DNA of 64,000 nucleotides from Sorangium cellulosum (lineage in GTDB: Bacteria > Myxococcota_A > Polyangia > Polyangiales > Polyangiaceae). The notes under the pieces were generated by a model, which was not told the DNA's origin, made no database searches, and saw only the letters and a list, made by a program, of their open reading frames with translations. Both the position numbers and the translations under genes were made by a program. The stretch is from assembly GCF_002950945.1 (NCBI RefSeq), contig NZ_CP012673.1, positions 4,835,001-4,899,000 of the forward strand, written 5' to 3'. This document shows, in pieces, positions 49,820 to 59,040 of this stretch (its first letter is position 1; each line of letters starts with the position of its first letter).

Positions 49820-50872
49820 TCATGCCTCCAGCGCATCCCAGAAGGCGCGGAGATCGTCGGAGAGCGGCGCCTCGATGCACACGCGCGCGCCGGTGGCCGG
49901 GTGCGTGAGCTCCAGCAGCGCTGCGTGGAGGGCGTGACGGTCGAGCTCGAGCGCGCGGCGATCCTCGTCGGTGAGCTCGCCGTCGGCGCCGCGCGCGAAC
50001 ATGCCCTCGTCCGGGCCGTAGAGCTTGTCGCCGACGAGCGGCAGGCCGCTCGCCGCGAGGTGGACGCGGATCTGGTGCTGCCGGCCCGTCTCCAGGGTGC
50101 AGCGGATCATCGCGTAACGGCGGCCGGTCAGGGGATCGGCCCGGCGGCCGAGCACCTCGAACGCGGTGGCCGCGGTGAGCCCGCGGCCCGGCTGCGCGAC
50201 CCGCATCTTGACCTTGTAGCGGCTCTCGGTGTCGAGCTCGAGCGGCAGCTCGACCCGGAACGTGTCGTGCTCGGGCGCGCCCCAGGCGATCGCGACGTAA
50301 CGCTTGAGGACGCCGGTGCGCTCCTCGAACTGCGCCTTGACGGTGCGGTCGGCCTCGGGCGTGCGGCAGAGGAGGAGCACGCCGCTCGTCTCGCGGTCGA
50401 GCCGGTGGGCGAGGAACAGCCGCTCGCCCGGCCGCGCGGCCTCCATCATCTTGATGACGGTGCTCTTGTGGTACCGCGCCGTGGGGTGCACCGGCAGGCA
50501 CGGCGGCTTGTTGACGGCGAGCAGCGCGTCGTCCTCGTGGAGGACCGGGATCGTGGTGTCGGGCGCCTGCTCGTCCCACGGCGCGCGCCAGAGCAGGATG
50601 CACTGCTCCGGCCGGACGCGGTCGCTGCCGCGCAGGCGCCGCGCCTCGGGCGAGTAGGCGCCGCGGGCGACGATCTCGGCGGCGCGCGTGCGGCTCGTGC
50701 GCTTGAGCTGCGTCTGGACGAACCGGTCGAGCCGCATGCCCGCGGACTCGGGCGGCACGCGCAGCACGGTGACGACCGATCCTTCCGGCACCTCCGGCGG
50801 GCGCACCACCTGCGTGCCGCGGCCGAAGGGGCCGGTCGTGCCGGCGAGCTCCCGCGCGCTGATCCTGGTCAT
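49820..50872 (-). CDS. RluA-family pseudouridine synthase
   Basis: These enzymes isomerise uridine to pseudouridine in rRNA or tRNA. The 350-residue protein has an S4-like RNA-binding N-terminal region (ESAGMRLDRFVQTQLKRTS), then the catalytic loop AHRLDRETSGVLLL with the active-site Asp, and later TGRQHQIRVHLA and GDKLYG. It belongs to the RluA/RluC/RluD group but the target uridine is unknown. Start ATG 50872 is the only good option. Confidence 0.9.
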   Translation of the reverse strand: MTRISARELAGTTGPFGRGTQVVRPPEVPEGSVVTVLRVPPESAGMRLDRFVQTQLKRTSRTRAAEIVARGAYSPEARRLRGSDRVRPEQCILLWRAPWDEQAPDTTIPVLHEDDALLAVNKPPCLPVHPTARYHKSTVIKMMEAARPGERLFLAHRLDRETSGVLLLCRTPEADRTVKAQFEERTGVLKRYVAIAWGAPEHDTFRVELPLELDTESRYKVKMRVAQPGRGLTAATAFEVLGRRADPLTGRRYAMIRCTLETGRQHQIRVHLAASGLPLVGDKLYGPDEGMFARGADGELTDEDRRALELDRHALHAALLELTHPATGARVCIEAPLSDDLRAFWDALEA

Positions 50873-51037
50873 GGGTCGAGGCTGCCGGGAGCCTTTAGCA
50901 AAAGCGCCGGCCGGGGGCGCGGAAAAGGCGGGCGTCCGCGGGCCGAGGCGCCCGGCCGCGGCGGCGCGCCGGGAGCGGGGCGGGGGCGCCGCCGCGGCGG
51001 CGCAGCGGAAGCGGGGCGGGGCGCGCCGGCGCGCGGG

Positions 51038-52222
51038 TCACCGGGCGATGGTGAGCTCGCAGGGGAAGTTGAACTCGATGCCCTGCGTCGCGCTCTTGAG
51101 CTGCTCGCACGCCGCGCCGACGAGGACGAGCTGGGTGGGGCTCGCCATGTACCAGCCGCTCTCCATGCCGTACGCCACGTCCTGGCCGTCGATCTTCACC
51201 TGGCCGGGCTCGCCGAGCAGCGGGTCGTCGAGGTCGACCTCGATCTCGCCCTGCAGGTCGAACGTGCAGCTCTGCGCGCCGGAGATGGCGGCGTTGAGCT
51301 CGGCCTCCAGGGCGGCCGCGTTGGTGGCCTCCGGGGTGTAGAACGTCGCGGTGCCTCCTGTGGCGGCGTACGTGCCCGCGCCCAGGTAGCAGCTGTTCTG
51401 GGTGCCGTCGCGCGGCTCGCGGACGGGCTGGCCGGCGCCGGCGTTCGCCACGTCCTGCAGGTGCTCCGCGAACGATCCCTCGCCCAGGCCGAAGACCCAC
51501 GTCCCGATGCCCTGCGCGTAGGCGGACTGCACCGCGGCTACCACGTCGTCGCGCGCGCACACGGCGGGCCCGTCGTCGCACCGATCGGGCTCGCCGTCGG
51601 TGACGAACAGGATGTACTTGGGGCCGGGCTCCGGGAACTCGAGGAGCGCGGGGATCACCTCGTTCATGAACGTCGAGCCGGTGGGCGTCTCCAGCTTGCC
51701 GGGGGGCTTGACGGAGGCTGCCTCGTACGCGGCCGCGATCGCCTCGTAGTTGCCCAGCGCGAAGCCGTCGGTCCCCGCGAGCAGCGGGCACTGGTCGGGC
51801 GCGACGCCCGTGAACGTGAGGAAGCCGAAGTTCACCTTGTCCTGCAGGCTCTGCACGACGTTGAGCACCGCGGTCTGCAGCGGCTGCCAGAAGCCGCTGT
51901 CGTACATGCTGCCCGAGCGATCGACGACGATCATCACGGTCGGCGTCTGCGGCGTGAACGGGATCTCGTGCTGCTGGCAGCTGCCGCCGGCGCCCCCGGT
52001 CCCGGGGTCGATGAAGCCGTCGCCGCCGGTGTTCGCGCTGGAGGCGCCCGGCGCGCCGCCCGTGCCGCCGCCGCTGGAGACGCTAGAGCCGCCGGCGGCG
52101 CCGGCGCCCTGGGAAGCGCCGTTGCCGTCGTCCTTTCCGCCGCAGCTCAGGGCGATGCCGGCGGCGAGGAGGGCAGAGGCGGTGAGCAAGGGGAGTCGAG
52201 GAAGGATAAGCGTACGTTTCAC
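51038..52222 (-). CDS. VWA-domain lipoprotein
   Basis: The 394-residue protein has a signal peptide with ALSC (Cys27), then a Gly/Ser-rich linker. The von Willebrand factor A domain begins near residue 94; its metal-ion-dependent adhesion site is complete: DRSGS with Thr in GSTFMNE and Asp in VTDGEPDRCDD. Such proteins bind partner proteins outside the cell through a metal. Function in this organism is unknown. Confidence 0.87.
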   Translation of the reverse strand: MKRTLILPRLPLLTASALLAAGIALSCGGKDDGNGASQGAGAAGGSSVSSGGGTGGAPGASSANTGGDGFIDPGTGGAGGSCQQHEIPFTPQTPTVMIVVDRSGSMYDSGFWQPLQTAVLNVVQSLQDKVNFGFLTFTGVAPDQCPLLAGTDGFALGNYEAIAAAYEAASVKPPGKLETPTGSTFMNEVIPALLEFPEPGPKYILFVTDGEPDRCDDGPAVCARDDVVAAVQSAYAQGIGTWVFGLGEGSFAEHLQDVANAGAGQPVREPRDGTQNSCYLGAGTYAATGGTATFYTPEATNAAALEAELNAAISGAQSCTFDLQGEIEVDLDDPLLGEPGQVKIDGQDVAYGMESGWYMASPTQLVLVGAACEQLKSATQGIEFNFPCELTIAR

Positions 52223-52425
52223 GAGGAAAATAATACACCGGCCACGGCCGCCTGTCGCTGCCCGGACGGGGTGAGCGCCGTGTGTTTCCTTCGACCGGTG
52301 AACTTTGCCGTCGCCCGCCCGTCCGGCGGCCGCTGGAGCCCCGGGGACACCTCCGCCGAGCCCCGGCCCGCGCCTGCGGAAGGCGCCCCGTGCTCCGGCC
52401 GGTTCGTGCTACACACGGCGCCCGC

Positions 52426-53883
52426 ATGGATATCCTCTTCGCTGCATCCGAGATCGCGCCCATTGTCAAGGTCGGCGGGCTCGCGGACGTCGTGTCGTCG
52501 CTCTCGAAGGCGCTCCGGCTGCTCGGTCACAAGGTGACGATCGCCCTGCCGCGCTACCGCGCGCTCGACTCGAGCGGGCTGATGATGGCGCGCCGGCTCA
52601 CCCCGATGCCGCTCGAGGTCGACCCGAGCGTCTCGCCGGGCGGGCCGATCCAGGTGACGCTCTTCGACGGGCGGCTCAGCACGGGCGTGGAGCTCGTCGT
52701 GCTCGACGTGCCCGGCTTCCACGACCGGCCGGGGATCTACGGCGAGGAGGGGCGCGACTACGAGGACAACGCGCGGCGGTTCTCGCTGTTCTCCCGCGCC
52801 GTCGTGGAGCTCGTCCGCCAGCGGGCCCGGTCGGGCTCGCCGTTCGACCTCGTGCACGTCCACGACTGGCCGACCGCCATGGTGGCGTACCTGCTCCGGC
52901 ACCACCAGCCGTCGATCCCCGGCAAGACGGTGCTGACCCTCCACAACGTGGCGCACCAGGGCCTCTTCCCGCGCGAGGCGCTCGCGCCCCTCGGCCTATC
53001 GGACGAGCACTTCCGGCCGGAGCGGCTCGAGTTCTACGGCCAGCTGAACTTCCTGAAGGGCGGCATCCTCGCCGCGGACGCGCTCACCACGGTCTCGACC
53101 ACCTACGCGAACGAGATCCTCACGGCGAAGCAAGGCGAGCGGCTCGACGGCGTCCTCCGGACCCGGGCGGCCCAGCTCACCGGCATCGTGAACGGCATCG
53201 ACTACGCCGTGTGGAACCCGATGACCGACCCGGCCATCATCGCGCGCTACGACGCCGAGGACGTGAGCAACAAGGGCCGCTGCAAGAGCGCGCTGCTCCA
53301 GGAGATCGGGCTCGAGATCCGGCCGGAGCGGCCGCTGCTCGTGTCCGTGGGCCGGGTGGTCGCGCAGAAGGGCAGCGACCTGCTCGCGAGCGCGATGCCG
53401 AAGATCCTGAAGGGCGACGTCAGCGTCGTCGTGGCGGGCGAGGGCGACCCCGCGCTCCTGGAGAAGCTCACCGCCGCCGCGGCGAAGGCGCCGGAGCGGG
53501 CGAAGGTCCTCGGCGGCGTGAGCGAGGCCGTCGTGCACCGGCTCATGGCCGCGGCCGACCTCGTGGTGGTGCCGTCGCGCTTCGAGCCGTGCGGCCTCGT
53601 GCAGCTGTACGCGCAGCGGTACGGCGCCGCGCCGGTGGCGTGCCGGACGGGAGGCCTCGTGGACACGATCGTCGACCTCGACGCCGCCCTGGAGACGGGC
53701 ACGGGCTTCCTCTTCGACAAGCCCACGGCCACCTCGCTGCTCGGCGGCGTGCAGCGCGCGCTCGCCGCCCTGACGTCGCCCCGCTGGCCCGCGGTCCAGC
53801 GCCGCATCATGCGGCTCGATCTGGGCTGGGATCGGCCGGCGCGCCGCTACGTCCAGGTCTATCGGCAGACGCTCGCGGGCTGA
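52426..53883 (+). CDS. glgA: Glycogen synthase (ADP-glucose, GT5)
   Basis: GlgA adds glucose from ADP-glucose to glycogen. ATG 52426 gives 485 residues with the N-terminal KVGGLADV motif (residues 16-23) that contacts ADP-glucose. The acceptor loop HVHDWPTAMVAY, the linker RFEPCGLVQLYAQRYGAAPVACRTGGL and a GT5-type C-domain follow. It has a typical length. The following gene begins 86 bases later. No other glycogen genes are nearby. Confidence 0.95.
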   Translation: MDILFAASEIAPIVKVGGLADVVSSLSKALRLLGHKVTIALPRYRALDSSGLMMARRLTPMPLEVDPSVSPGGPIQVTLFDGRLSTGVELVVLDVPGFHDRPGIYGEEGRDYEDNARRFSLFSRAVVELVRQRARSGSPFDLVHVHDWPTAMVAYLLRHHQPSIPGKTVLTLHNVAHQGLFPREALAPLGLSDEHFRPERLEFYGQLNFLKGGILAADALTTVSTTYANEILTAKQGERLDGVLRTRAAQLTGIVNGIDYAVWNPMTDPAIIARYDAEDVSNKGRCKSALLQEIGLEIRPERPLLVSVGRVVAQKGSDLLASAMPKILKGDVSVVVAGEGDPALLEKLTAAAAKAPERAKVLGGVSEAVVHRLMAAADLVVVPSRFEPCGLVQLYAQRYGAAPVACRTGGLVDTIVDLDAALETGTGFLFDKPTATSLLGGVQRALAALTSPRWPAVQRRIMRLDLGWDRPARRYVQVYRQTLAG

Positions 53884-53969
53884 GGCGGCCGCCCGATCCG
53901 GATCGGGCGCGCCCGGCGCGACAACGTGTCGCATGCCGACGGGGGGCGGCGTCGCCTATAGCAGCGCCC

Positions 53970-54893
53970 GTGCTTACCAGGGCCCTCGCTGGCGTCGCGC
54001 TCGTGCTGTCGTTCGCCCTGTCCTCGAGGGCCGCGCGCGCGTCGGCCTGCTGCGGGACCGGCCACGGGGTGGGCCACTGGCTCGCCCCCTCGGAGCGCGC
54101 CGCCGCGAGCTTCGCCGTGCGCGGCTCGGAGCAGATCGGATCGTGGACGTGGGCGCGGGAGTTCGCGCCCAGCGCCGCGGGCAGCTACCACCGCGAGCTC
54201 CGGACCGACGTCGGGTGGATGGTGCGGGTCCAGGAGCACGTGCAGCTCGGCGTCGCCGTCCCGCTGATGATGGTGTGGAAGGGGGCCCGGGACGGGGCGT
54301 CCTCGGGCGGGGGCGCGGGCGACATCACCGCGGCAGGGCGGATCGATCTGCTCGAGAGCGGCGTGTCGCCCTGGATCCCGGCCGCCGCGCTCACGCTCGC
54401 GGTCGCGCTGCCGACCGGGCGGCCGCAGGGCGCCTCGAGCGACCGGCTCGGCGCCGACGTCACCGGCCTCGGCGCGGCGGAGCTCCGGCCGGGCATCGTC
54501 CTCGAGAAATCGTGGGGCTCGATCCAGGCGCTGCTCGCCGCCTCGGCGGGGTTCCGCACGCGCTTCCATCTCCCGACCGGCGAGTCTCTCCAGCTCGCGC
54601 CGCGCGTGCAGATCCTCGCCGCCGCCGGACCGGCGTGGCCCTCCGGGGTCTCGCTCGCGGTCGGCGGCCTCTACGAGGTCGAGCCGTGGCCGACCCGGGA
54701 CGGCCGCGACACGCCGGGCGCCACACGCGAGCGGACAGCGCTGCTCGCGGTGCTGGCCTGCGACATCACCACGCGCTGGACCGCGATCGGCAACCTCCAG
54801 GCGGACGTGCCGATCTCCGGGATCGGCCGCGAGGAGATCGCCTTCGCCGCGCTGTCGGCGGGCGTTCGTTACGTGTGGGGACGACATGATTGA
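53970..54893 (+). CDS. Secreted/outer-membrane protein with a CCGTGHG motif
   Basis: GTG 53970 gives 307 residues with a signal peptide cleaved near ASA-C. The mature start SACCGTGHGVGHWL has two Cys and two His in a metal-site-like arrangement. The rest is rich in alternating beta strands of an outer-membrane transporter type (ITAAGRIDLLES; LGAAELRPGIVLEKSWGS). The stop overlaps the start of the FixH-like gene, and the MYXO-CTERM gene follows closely, giving a three-gene unit. A metal-linked transport role is a guess. Confidence 0.75.
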   Translation: MLTRALAGVALVLSFALSSRAARASACCGTGHGVGHWLAPSERAAASFAVRGSEQIGSWTWAREFAPSAAGSYHRELRTDVGWMVRVQEHVQLGVAVPLMMVWKGARDGASSGGGAGDITAAGRIDLLESGVSPWIPAAALTLAVALPTGRPQGASSDRLGADVTGLGAAELRPGIVLEKSWGSIQALLAASAGFRTRFHLPTGESLQLAPRVQILAAAGPAWPSGVSLAVGGLYEVEPWPTRDGRDTPGATRERTALLAVLACDITTRWTAIGNLQADVPISGIGREEIAFAALSAGVRYVWGRHD

Positions 54894-55368
54894 ACCTCGG
54901 AATCCATCGATGGGGAGGGCGGCGACCAGGTCGGCCCCGGGACGCCGTCGGCGTCGCGGCCGCCGCGGGGTGTGGGCTCGCCTCGTCTTGCCCGCGGCGC
55001 TCGCGCTCGCGGCGCTCCAGGGCTGCGCCGCGCCGGAGGCGGGCGGCGCGCCCGCGAGCCGGCTGGGGAAGATCACGTTCGTGGCGGAGCCGCTCGCCCC
55101 GCCCGCGCAGGGGTCGAACACGTTCGACGTGCAGCTCTCCTGGCGCGAATCGGGGGAGCCTGTCGAGGGCGTCGCGCTCCGCGCTTCGGCGATGATGCCG
55201 TCGATGGGCCATCAGCCGACCGACGAGCCCAGGGTCGAGGAGACGGGACCCGGGCTCTATGAGGTGAGCGGCGTGGTCTTCTCGATGCCAGGCCTCTGGG
55301 AGGTGCGTTACCGCGCCGTGGGCTCGTCCCTCCTCGACGAGGCGGCGTTCCAGTACCGGGTGGAGTAG
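54886..55368 (+). CDS. FixH/YtkA-like lipoprotein
   Basis: ATG 54886 overlaps the previous gene end. The 160-residue product has a basic start, a hydrophobic segment and LQGC (Cys47), so it is a lipoprotein. The mature domain is small and beta-rich (LGKITFVAEPL...FDVQLSW...GLYEVSGVVFSMPGLWEVRYRAVG), resembling the FixH/YtkA-like fold found beside copper and respiratory-chain assembly genes. Role is inferred from the fold. Confidence 0.78.
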   Translation: MIEPRNPSMGRAATRSAPGRRRRRGRRGVWARLVLPAALALAALQGCAAPEAGGAPASRLGKITFVAEPLAPPAQGSNTFDVQLSWRESGEPVEGVALRASAMMPSMGHQPTDEPRVEETGPGLYEVSGVVFSMPGLWEVRYRAVGSSLLDEAAFQYRVE

Positions 55369-55378
55369 TCTCGCCCTC

Positions 55379-56830
55379 GTGCAATCTTCTGCTGGTGAGA
55401 CGCCCCGCGCGCGCCGCGGCCAGCGCGCGCCGCGGCCCGGCGCGGCGGGGATCGCCGCCGCGGCGGTGCTCTCGATCGCGGCGCTCGCCGCGCCCGCCTC
55501 GGCCAACGGCCGCTTCCCGGCCGCCGGCCTGATCGCCGCCCACCCGAGCGACCCGTCGCGCCTCCTGGTGCGCGCCACGTACGGGCTGCTCGCGACGCAG
55601 GACGGCGGCGAGACGTGGCGCTGGATCTGCGAGCCGCTCGTCGGCTTCGGCGGCTACGAGGACCCGATGCTGGCGTTCCTCGCCGACGGGACGCTCATCG
55701 CGGGGATCTACGACGGGCTCAGCGCCTCGAAGAACGGCGGCTGCGACTGGGCGTTCGCCCCGGGCGACCTCCTCGGCCGCTACGTGGTGGATCTGTCGGC
55801 CGAGCGCGCGGACCCCTCCCGCGCGGTGCTCGTGGTCAACACGGGGCTCGGCGCCGGGCGGTTCCTGACGCAGCTCTGGGAGACGAGCGACAACGCCGAC
55901 ACGTGGACGCCGGCCGGCGCCAACCTGCCCGACGATTTCCTCGCGCTCACGGTGGACGTGGCCCCGTCGGAGCCCTCCCGCGTCTACCTGAGCGGCCGCC
56001 TCGGCGCGCCCGATTACCCCGGCGTGCTCTTCCGGACGATCGATCGCGGCGAGACGTGGGAGCAGCTCGCGATCCCGGGGAGCGACGACAGGCACCTGCC
56101 CTTCCTCAGCGCGATCGCCCCCGCCGATCCGGATCGCGTCTACGTGCGGATCGACGGCGAGCCGAACGACGTGCTGGTCGTCTCGGACGACGGCGGGCAG
56201 AGCTTCACCGCCGCGTTCGAGGGGCAAGGCAACCTGCTCGGCTTCGCGCTCTCGCCGGACGGGGCGACCGTGCTCGTGGGCGGCGACATGGACGGGATCT
56301 GGCGCGCGCCGGCCAGCACGCTCGAGTTCGAGAAGGTCTCGGACGTGGGCGCGCGGTGCCTGACCTGGACGCCCACGGGGCTCTTCGCCTGCGGGGACGA
56401 GATCACCGACGGCTTCACCATCGGCGTGTCGCGCGACGAGGGCGCGACCTTCTCCGCCCTCCTGCACCGCGACGGGCTCTGCGGTCCACTCGAGTGCGCT
56501 CCGGACAGTGGCATGGCCGCGACCTGCACCGATCTCTGGGGCGCGACGCAGCTCTCGGTCGGCTCGCGGCAGTGCGGCGGCGACGCGGGGACGGGCGGCG
56601 GCGGCGGCGGCGGGGGAGGAGGCGGCGAGCCGCCCGCGGAGGAGCCGGGCGGGTGCGGGTGCAAGCTCGGCGCGGCGGGCGCGGAGGCCGCCGCGCCGCT
56701 CGGCGGTGGCGCGGCCTGGCTCGCCCTCGCCGCCGCCGGCGCGATCTCGGTCGCTCGGCGGCGGCGGGCGGCGGCGCGGCCCGGCGCGAGGTGCATCCCG
56801 GAGGGCCGCTCGCATGGGGGCGCTCGGTAA
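55379..56830 (+). CDS. Secreted beta-propeller protein with MYXO-CTERM sorting tail
   Basis: GTG 55379 gives 483 residues. After an N-terminal signal segment (about residues 22-42) comes a beta-propeller of BNR/sialidase-like blades, with Asp-box patterns such as TQDGGETW, SDDGGQSF and SRDEGATF. A poly-Gly linker near residue 400 leads to a C-terminal GGCGC, a hydrophobic helix and RRRR. This matches MYXO-CTERM, the myxobacterial surface-sorting signal processed by a myxosortase. It is the strongest lineage marker in the window and a likely cell-surface protein. Confidence 0.88.
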   Translation: MQSSAGETPRARRGQRAPRPGAAGIAAAAVLSIAALAAPASANGRFPAAGLIAAHPSDPSRLLVRATYGLLATQDGGETWRWICEPLVGFGGYEDPMLAFLADGTLIAGIYDGLSASKNGGCDWAFAPGDLLGRYVVDLSAERADPSRAVLVVNTGLGAGRFLTQLWETSDNADTWTPAGANLPDDFLALTVDVAPSEPSRVYLSGRLGAPDYPGVLFRTIDRGETWEQLAIPGSDDRHLPFLSAIAPADPDRVYVRIDGEPNDVLVVSDDGGQSFTAAFEGQGNLLGFALSPDGATVLVGGDMDGIWRAPASTLEFEKVSDVGARCLTWTPTGLFACGDEITDGFTIGVSRDEGATFSALLHRDGLCGPLECAPDSGMAATCTDLWGATQLSVGSRQCGGDAGTGGGGGGGGGGGEPPAEEPGGCGCKLGAAGAEAAAPLGGGAAWLALAAAGAISVARRRRAAARPGARCIPEGRSHGGAR

Positions 56831-57112
56831 GTGCTTCATCAATTGTTTACGGAAGCGCGAGCGGCCAGCCCCTCGCGGCGGCGCACGCGTGAGTGGCCAG
56901 CCCCTCGCGGCGGTGCCGGAGGCGCGCACGCGCTGCGGCGCGGATCTGCGGGATCACAATGGGGAAACGACCAGAGCGGGCGACGGCGGCCGCAGCTCGG
57001 GGAAGCTCGGGCAGGCGAGCGTGCGGGAGGGACGCTCGCCAGGTTCGTTTCTGGACCTCCGCCATCGCAGGCTGACGTAGACTGGGCTGCATCGGCTCCG
57101 GCCAGCGCGTGA
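56831..57112. other. Intergenic region with a duplicated 19-mer
   Basis: About 280 bases. GGCCAGCCCCTCGCGGCGG occurs at 56863-56881 and 56895-56913 (32-base spacing). An AT-rich patch near 56830-56850 could contain a promoter. No gene was found. Confidence 0.5.
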
Positions 57113-59038
57113 ATGTCCCAGAGAGACCTTCCCAAATCGCCGCTCGCCGCCTTTCTCCGCACGCACAGCGCGGGGATCCTCGACGCGTGGGAGCGCGCGG
57201 AGCGGCGCCGCGCGCCGGGTGAGCGGCCCCCCGGCTTCGTCGCGCTGCGCGAGGAGCTGCCCACGGTCTTCGAGCGCATCGCCGAGCGCCTCGACACGGC
57301 CGTCTCGGCGGCGGTGGTTCCGCAGAGCGACGAGGCGCGCGATTCGTGGACCGGCGTCGAGTCGGCCTCGGCCGAGTTCCCGGAGCCGCTGCTCGGCTTC
57401 CGCGTGCTCGACCGGCTCCGCGACGGGTTCGACCTCGAGGACGTGACCGCGCAGTACGCGGTGCTCCGCCGCTGCGTGCTCCGGTTGCTGGAGCGGACCG
57501 GCACGCAGCCGTCGTGGCTCGAGATGACGGTGCTCCACGAGGCGCTCGACCAGGTGATCATCGACCCGGCCGCGCGCAGCGCCGCGGCGCGCGAGCGCGC
57601 GCTCGGCGCGCTCGATCGCGTGTCGGCCGAGGGCGTCGGCAGCGCGCAGATCGACCGGCTCCTCCGGCGGCTGCTCGAGGTGCTGATCGAGTCGGCGCGG
57701 TCGATCGACTGGGCGGTGATGCTGCTGCTCGAGGGCGAGTCGCTGCGGATCCGCGCGGGCATCGGGATCGACGAGGCGCTGTGGAGCCTGCGCGCCTACC
57801 GGCTGGCGGAGGGCTTCATCGGCCGGGTGGTGCGCGAGCGCCGCCCGGTGGCGCTGCGCTCGGCGGCGCCGGATCCGCTGGCGACCGACGCGGGCGGCGG
57901 CGCGGCGGGGTCCGAGTCGGGCGCGCAGAGCGAGCGCCCGAGCGACGCGCTGCACGCCCTGTACGGGGTGCCGCTGCTCGCGGAGGGGCGCCTGCTCGGC
58001 GTCGCCGTGGTGAGCTCGCGCCGCGTGGCGGAGTTCTCGGAGGGGGACCGGCTGCTCTTCCGGAAGGCGGCGGAGCGCGCGGCCGCGCTCGCGACCCAGG
58101 CGCAGCTGCGCGAGCAGCTCGCGGCGGAGCGCAGCCGGCTCGAGGCGACGATCCAGCGGCTGTCGGTCGGCGTGGCGGTCGCGGAGGGGGCGTCGGGCGC
58201 CCTCGTCCTCAGCAACCGGCGGTTCTCGCAGATCGTCCGCGGGCCCGACGAGATCCCGAGCAACGCGCCCCTCCGGACGCTGCTCAGCGAGACGGACGAC
58301 GACCAGCGCGCGCGCTGGCTGCTCTTCCGGGCGCTGCACGGCGGCGAGACCGTCTCCGGCGAGGAGCTCGAGTTCGTCCGCGGCGACGGGGAGCGCCGCC
58401 GGGGCAGCTTCACGGCGACGCCCGTGCGCGACGCCGACGGGCGGATCGGCGCGGCCGTCATGATCATCGACGACGTGACCGAGCGCCGGAAGGCGGAGCG
58501 CGCGCGCGAGCTCCTCGTCGAGGCGAGCACGGTGCTCGCGTCGTCGCCCGACCACGACGGGGCGATCGAGCACATGGTGCGGCTCGGCGGCGAGCGCTTC
58601 GCGGACCTCTGCGCGCTCGATCTGCTCGACGACGGCGGCGGCGCGCCGCGGCTCGTCGCCGCGGCGCGCGTCTCCGAGGCGCGGGCGATCCTGCCGAGGC
58701 TCTCCAGGTTCCCGCCGCTGCTGCTCGCCGGCGTCGGCGCGTCGGCCGAGGTGATGGCCCGCGGGGAGGCCACGCTCGTCCCGCTCGTGACGGATCCGTG
58801 GCTCCAGCGGATCGCCCGCGGGCCGGACCACCTCGCGGCGCTGCGCGAGCTCGGCGCCCGCTCGGCGATCCTCGTGCCGCTCGTGGCGCGCGGCAAGAAG
58901 CTGGGGCTGCTCAGCGTCTGGACCCTCGAGCGCGAGCTCCAGCACGACGACGCGGCCGTGGCCGCGGAGCTCGGGCGCCTCGCGTCGCTGGTGCTAGAGA
59001 ACGCGCGGCTCCACCGCGAGGCGGCGCGGCCCCGGTGA
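57113..59038 (+). CDS. Multi-domain sensor (RsbRD-like, GAF, PAS, GAF) without a kinase domain
   Basis: The 641-residue protein has an N-terminal helical domain resembling RsbRD_N (LRTHSAGILDAWERA, about residues 15-30), a GAF domain (about 195-340; IDWAVMLLLEGESLRIRAG), a PAS domain (about 345-465; VTERRKAERARELL links to the next part) and a second GAF domain (about 470-640). No histidine kinase, GGDEF or HTH output domain is visible, so it may act through protein contact. Its stop is 2 bases before hflX, suggesting coupled expression. Confidence 0.83.
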   Translation: MSQRDLPKSPLAAFLRTHSAGILDAWERAERRRAPGERPPGFVALREELPTVFERIAERLDTAVSAAVVPQSDEARDSWTGVESASAEFPEPLLGFRVLDRLRDGFDLEDVTAQYAVLRRCVLRLLERTGTQPSWLEMTVLHEALDQVIIDPAARSAAARERALGALDRVSAEGVGSAQIDRLLRRLLEVLIESARSIDWAVMLLLEGESLRIRAGIGIDEALWSLRAYRLAEGFIGRVVRERRPVALRSAAPDPLATDAGGGAAGSESGAQSERPSDALHALYGVPLLAEGRLLGVAVVSSRRVAEFSEGDRLLFRKAAERAAALATQAQLREQLAAERSRLEATIQRLSVGVAVAEGASGALVLSNRRFSQIVRGPDEIPSNAPLRTLLSETDDDQRARWLLFRALHGGETVSGEELEFVRGDGERRRGSFTATPVRDADGRIGAAVMIIDDVTERRKAERARELLVEASTVLASSPDHDGAIEHMVRLGGERFADLCALDLLDDGGGAPRLVAAARVSEARAILPRLSRFPPLLLAGVGASAEVMARGEATLVPLVTDPWLQRIARGPDHLAALRELGARSAILVPLVARGKKLGLLSVWTLERELQHDDAAVAAELGRLASLVLENARLHREAARPR

Positions 59039-59040
59039 TT

